Part shown: piece after piece, positions 60,703 through 62,447 of the stretch | Numbering within the stretch: position 1 is the stretch's first letter | Layout of the letters: each line of letters opens with the position of its first letter | Assembly: GCA_045579045.1 (NCBI GenBank) | Contig: JAZNLL010000007.1 | Coordinates: 1 to 62,447, forward strand | Length of the DNA stretch: 62,447 nucleotides | Direction: 5' to 3' | DNA from: Avoscillospira sp045579045 | GTDB lineage: Bacteria; Bacillota; Clostridia; Oscillospirales; Oscillospiraceae | Program-made: the position numbers and the translations under genes | The notes under the pieces: model-generated | Told to the model about the DNA's origin: nothing | What the model saw: the letters and a program-made list of their open reading frames with translations, nothing else | The model's database searches: none

Positions 60703-61557
60703 TTAGTTTTCCGCACCGGCGATGATCTCCGTCAGTTCCTGGGTGATGGCACCCTGTCTGGCCCGGTTGTACTGCAGATGCAGCTTATCGATCATTTCGT
60801 CGGCGTTTTTGGTGGCAGCATCCATGGCTGTTCTGCGAGCCGCCTGCTCGGAGCACAAGGACTCCTTCATCGCGCCGTAGAGGATGCCGCCCAGATATTC
60901 CGGCACGATGGCATCAAAGACTGCCACGCTGTCCGGTTCATAAAGGGTCATCTGGCTGCGGCCTTCTTTTTTCTTGCCGCTGCCCACCACAGAAAGGGGC
61001 AGCAGGGGCAAAGATGCCGCCGTCTGGGTCAGAACGGTGACAAAATTGGTGTAACACAGTTCCACCCGATCAAATTTTCCTTCCAGATAGCCCTTGCAAA
61101 GCTGATTGGCCATGGTGAAACAGATACCGGCATTGATATCCTCTGCCACGGCATAAAGCTCATTGACCACAGGCACATGATGGGCGCGGAAGTAATCCGC
61201 AGCCTTTCTGCCAACAGGCAGCACCACAGCCTCTTTGCCTTCGATCCGGCTCATAGCCAGCTTCAGCACATTGCTGTTGTAGCCGCCGGCCAGACCTCTG
61301 TCACCGACGATGACCACCACGCAGACCTTCTCGCCTCTGGGCTTCTGCACATAGGCGGAAGAGAAATCCGTGTTGGCATCGGCGATGTCATGCATGGTCG
61401 CATAGAGGGCTTCAAAATAAGGACGGCTGGCGATGGCTCGTTCCTGTGCGCCTCGCAGCTTGGATGTCGCCACCATCTCCATGGCCTTGGTGATCTGCTT
61501 GGTGCTTTCCATGCTCTTGATTCGGGATTTGATATCTTTCATGGATGCGCCGGCCAT
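60703..61557 (-). CDS. atpG: F1 ATP synthase gamma subunit
   Basis: About 284 residues: N-terminal coiled-coil helix (KDIKSRIKSMESTKQITKAMEMVA) and C-terminal helix (YNRARQGAITQELTEIIAGA) that together form the rotating stalk. AGGAGG lies seven bases before the ATG at 61557, and a TTG at 61563 is too close to it. Confidence 0.96.
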   Translation of the reverse strand: MAGASMKDIKSRIKSMESTKQITKAMEMVATSKLRGAQERAIASRPYFEALYATMHDIADANTDFSSAYVQKPRGEKVCVVVIVGDRGLAGGYNSNVLKLAMSRIEGKEAVVLPVGRKAADYFRAHHVPVVNELYAVAEDINAGICFTMANQLCKGYLEGKFDRVELCYTNFVTVLTQTAASLPLLPLSVVGSGKKKEGRSQMTLYEPDSVAVFDAIVPEYLGGILYGAMKESLCSEQAARRTAMDAATKNADEMIDKLHLQYNRARQGAITQELTEIIAGAEN

Positions 61558-61573
61558 GTGCAAGCCTCCTTCC

Positions 61574-62447
61574 TTACTTCTGCTTCAAAAAGTTCTCTGT
61601 GTGCTCGTTCAGCGCCTGCTTCAGCTGGGCTTCATCCTCGGCAGACAGCTGACCTGTGGTGCGGATATTCTCCAGCACGGGATAATACCGCTCGTCCATA
61701 TAGGCATACAGAGCCATTTCATACTCGGCAATGTCCGAAACTTCCACATTCTTCAGCCAGCCGTTGACAACGGCATAGAAGATGCAGACCTGATGGGCCA
61801 CATCTACAGGGGCATTTCTGCCCTGCTTCAGCACACCCACGATGCGTTCACCCAGCGCCAGACGCTCCTTGGTATCCTTGTCCAGATCGGAACCGAACTG
61901 GGCAAAGCTCTGCAGCTCGCGATACTGGGAATAGAGCAGCTTCAGATTGCCTGCCACCTTCTTCATGGCCTTGATCTGGGCAGCGCCGCCCACACGGGAA
62001 ACGGAGATACCGGGGTTCACAGCAGGCATGATGCCGGCATGGAACAGTTCCGTCTCCAAAAAGATCTGACCGTCGGTGATGGAGATGACATTGGTGGGGA
62101 TATAGGCAGAAACGTCGCCTGCCTGAGTCTCGATGATGGGCAGAGCGGTCAGAGAACCGCCGCCGTATTCCGGTGCCATTCTGGCAGCACGCTCCAACAG
62201 TCTGGAGTGGAGATAGAAGACGTCACCGGGGTAAGCTTCACGTCCGGGGGGTCTGCGGATCAGCAGAGAGATGGCACGGTAGGCAACAGCGTGCTTACTC
62301 AGGTCGTCATAGACCACCAGCACATCCTTGCCCTGATGCATGAAGTATTCGCCCATGGTACAGCCGGTGTAGGGAGCGATATACTGCAGAGGTGCCATTT
62401 CAGAAGCCGTAGCGGAGACCACGATGGTATAATCCATAGCGCCTGCC
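61574..62447 (-). CDS. atpA: F1 ATP synthase alpha subunit (C-terminal part, cut by window edge)
   Basis: About 290 residues of the C-terminal two thirds of AtpA are in the window. The reading frame continues past 62447, so the N-terminus and Walker A are missing. AMDYTIVVSATASEMAPLQYIAPY, YDDLSKHAVAYR and GISVSRVGGAAQIKAMKK are typical, with the arginine finger in VSRVGG. The order atpA-atpG-atpD-atpC is the standard operon order. Truncation is an artefact of the window. Confidence 0.97.
   Translation of the reverse strand, partial: AGAMDYTIVVSATASEMAPLQYIAPYTGCTMGEYFMHQGKDVLVVYDDLSKHAVAYRAISLLIRRPPGREAYPGDVFYLHSRLLERAARMAPEYGGGSLTALPIIETQAGDVSAYIPTNVISITDGQIFLETELFHAGIMPAVNPGISVSRVGGAAQIKAMKKVAGNLKLLYSQYRELQSFAQFGSDLDKDTKERLALGERIVGVLKQGRNAPVDVAHQVCIFYAVVNGWLKNVEVSDIAEYEMALYAYMDERYYPVLENIRTTGQLSAEDEAQLKQALNEHTENFLKQK

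Overview
The window looks like the chromosome of an anaerobic, endospore-forming, diaminopimelate-type Firmicute, most likely a gut-associated member of the Clostridia (Oscillospirales-like). The evidence is spmA/spmB, a SpoVD/PBP2B-type transpeptidase with PASTA repeats, a MurE with the meso-DAP motif, a tiny 2[4Fe-4S] ferredoxin, ClpC, TepA, a lysine riboswitch and consistently strong GGAGG-type ribosome binding sites. The placement is inferred from gene content. No 16S gene is present. Both ends are cut inside genes: a tRNA at the left edge and atpA at the right edge.

Layout. 1-333: tRNA cluster Val-Asp-Phe-Gly (minus) behind a perfect consensus promoter. 0.4-2.4 kb: yerC, methyltransferase, hslO. 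2.5-3.2 kb: hemolysin III-like protein. 3.2-17.3 kb: division and cell-wall (dcw) cluster, read right to left as mraZ-rsmH-ftsL-pbp-murE-murF-mraY-ftsW-murG-murA-ftsQ-ftsZ, with a tandem-repeat MraZ operator in front. murD, murC and ftsA are absent from it. 17.5-24.7 kb: clpC, a 56-residue ferredoxin, trmN6-rsmI, spmAB, argS. 24.8-35.4 kb: a membrane protein fused to an E2-like acyltransferase fold, a solitary Dam-type methylase, a GNAT enzyme, lysA, threonine aldolase, aspartase, an SdpR/SdpI-like regulator-immunity pair, and KtrB/KtrA potassium uptake. 35.5-36.8 kb: an SNF-family symporter split by one amber codon.

36.9-46.8 kb is the most distinctive metabolic region: threonine synthase, a TrpB-like PLP enzyme, a YheO/DauR-type sensor-regulator and, divergently, ygeY-ygeW-carbamate kinase. 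It reads as an amino-acid catabolic module that would release carbamoyl phosphate and make ATP, but its PLP enzyme is not the usual YgeX. Matching AT-rich palindromes sit at both divergent promoters. Next to it, an NhaC-family transporter is controlled by a lysine riboswitch with a terminator, followed by an ECF S component.

46.8-51.0 kb: spoIIIE/ftsK, uppP, tepA. 51.1-51.2 kb: tRNA-Leu, followed by an unusual non-coding element in which short GTGAAAT/ATTTCAC boxes alternate with mini-hairpins. 51.5-54.1 kb: a nitrate/sulfonate-type ABC importer. 54.1-58.8 kb: a tightly overlapping operon deoD-deoB-cdd-PAP2-hydrolase-LOG. 58.9-62.4 kb: atpAGDC of the F-type ATP synthase.

Most intergenic regions carry recognisable promoters and intrinsic terminators, several shared between convergent genes. 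No CRISPR array, insertion sequence, phage gene or rRNA was seen.
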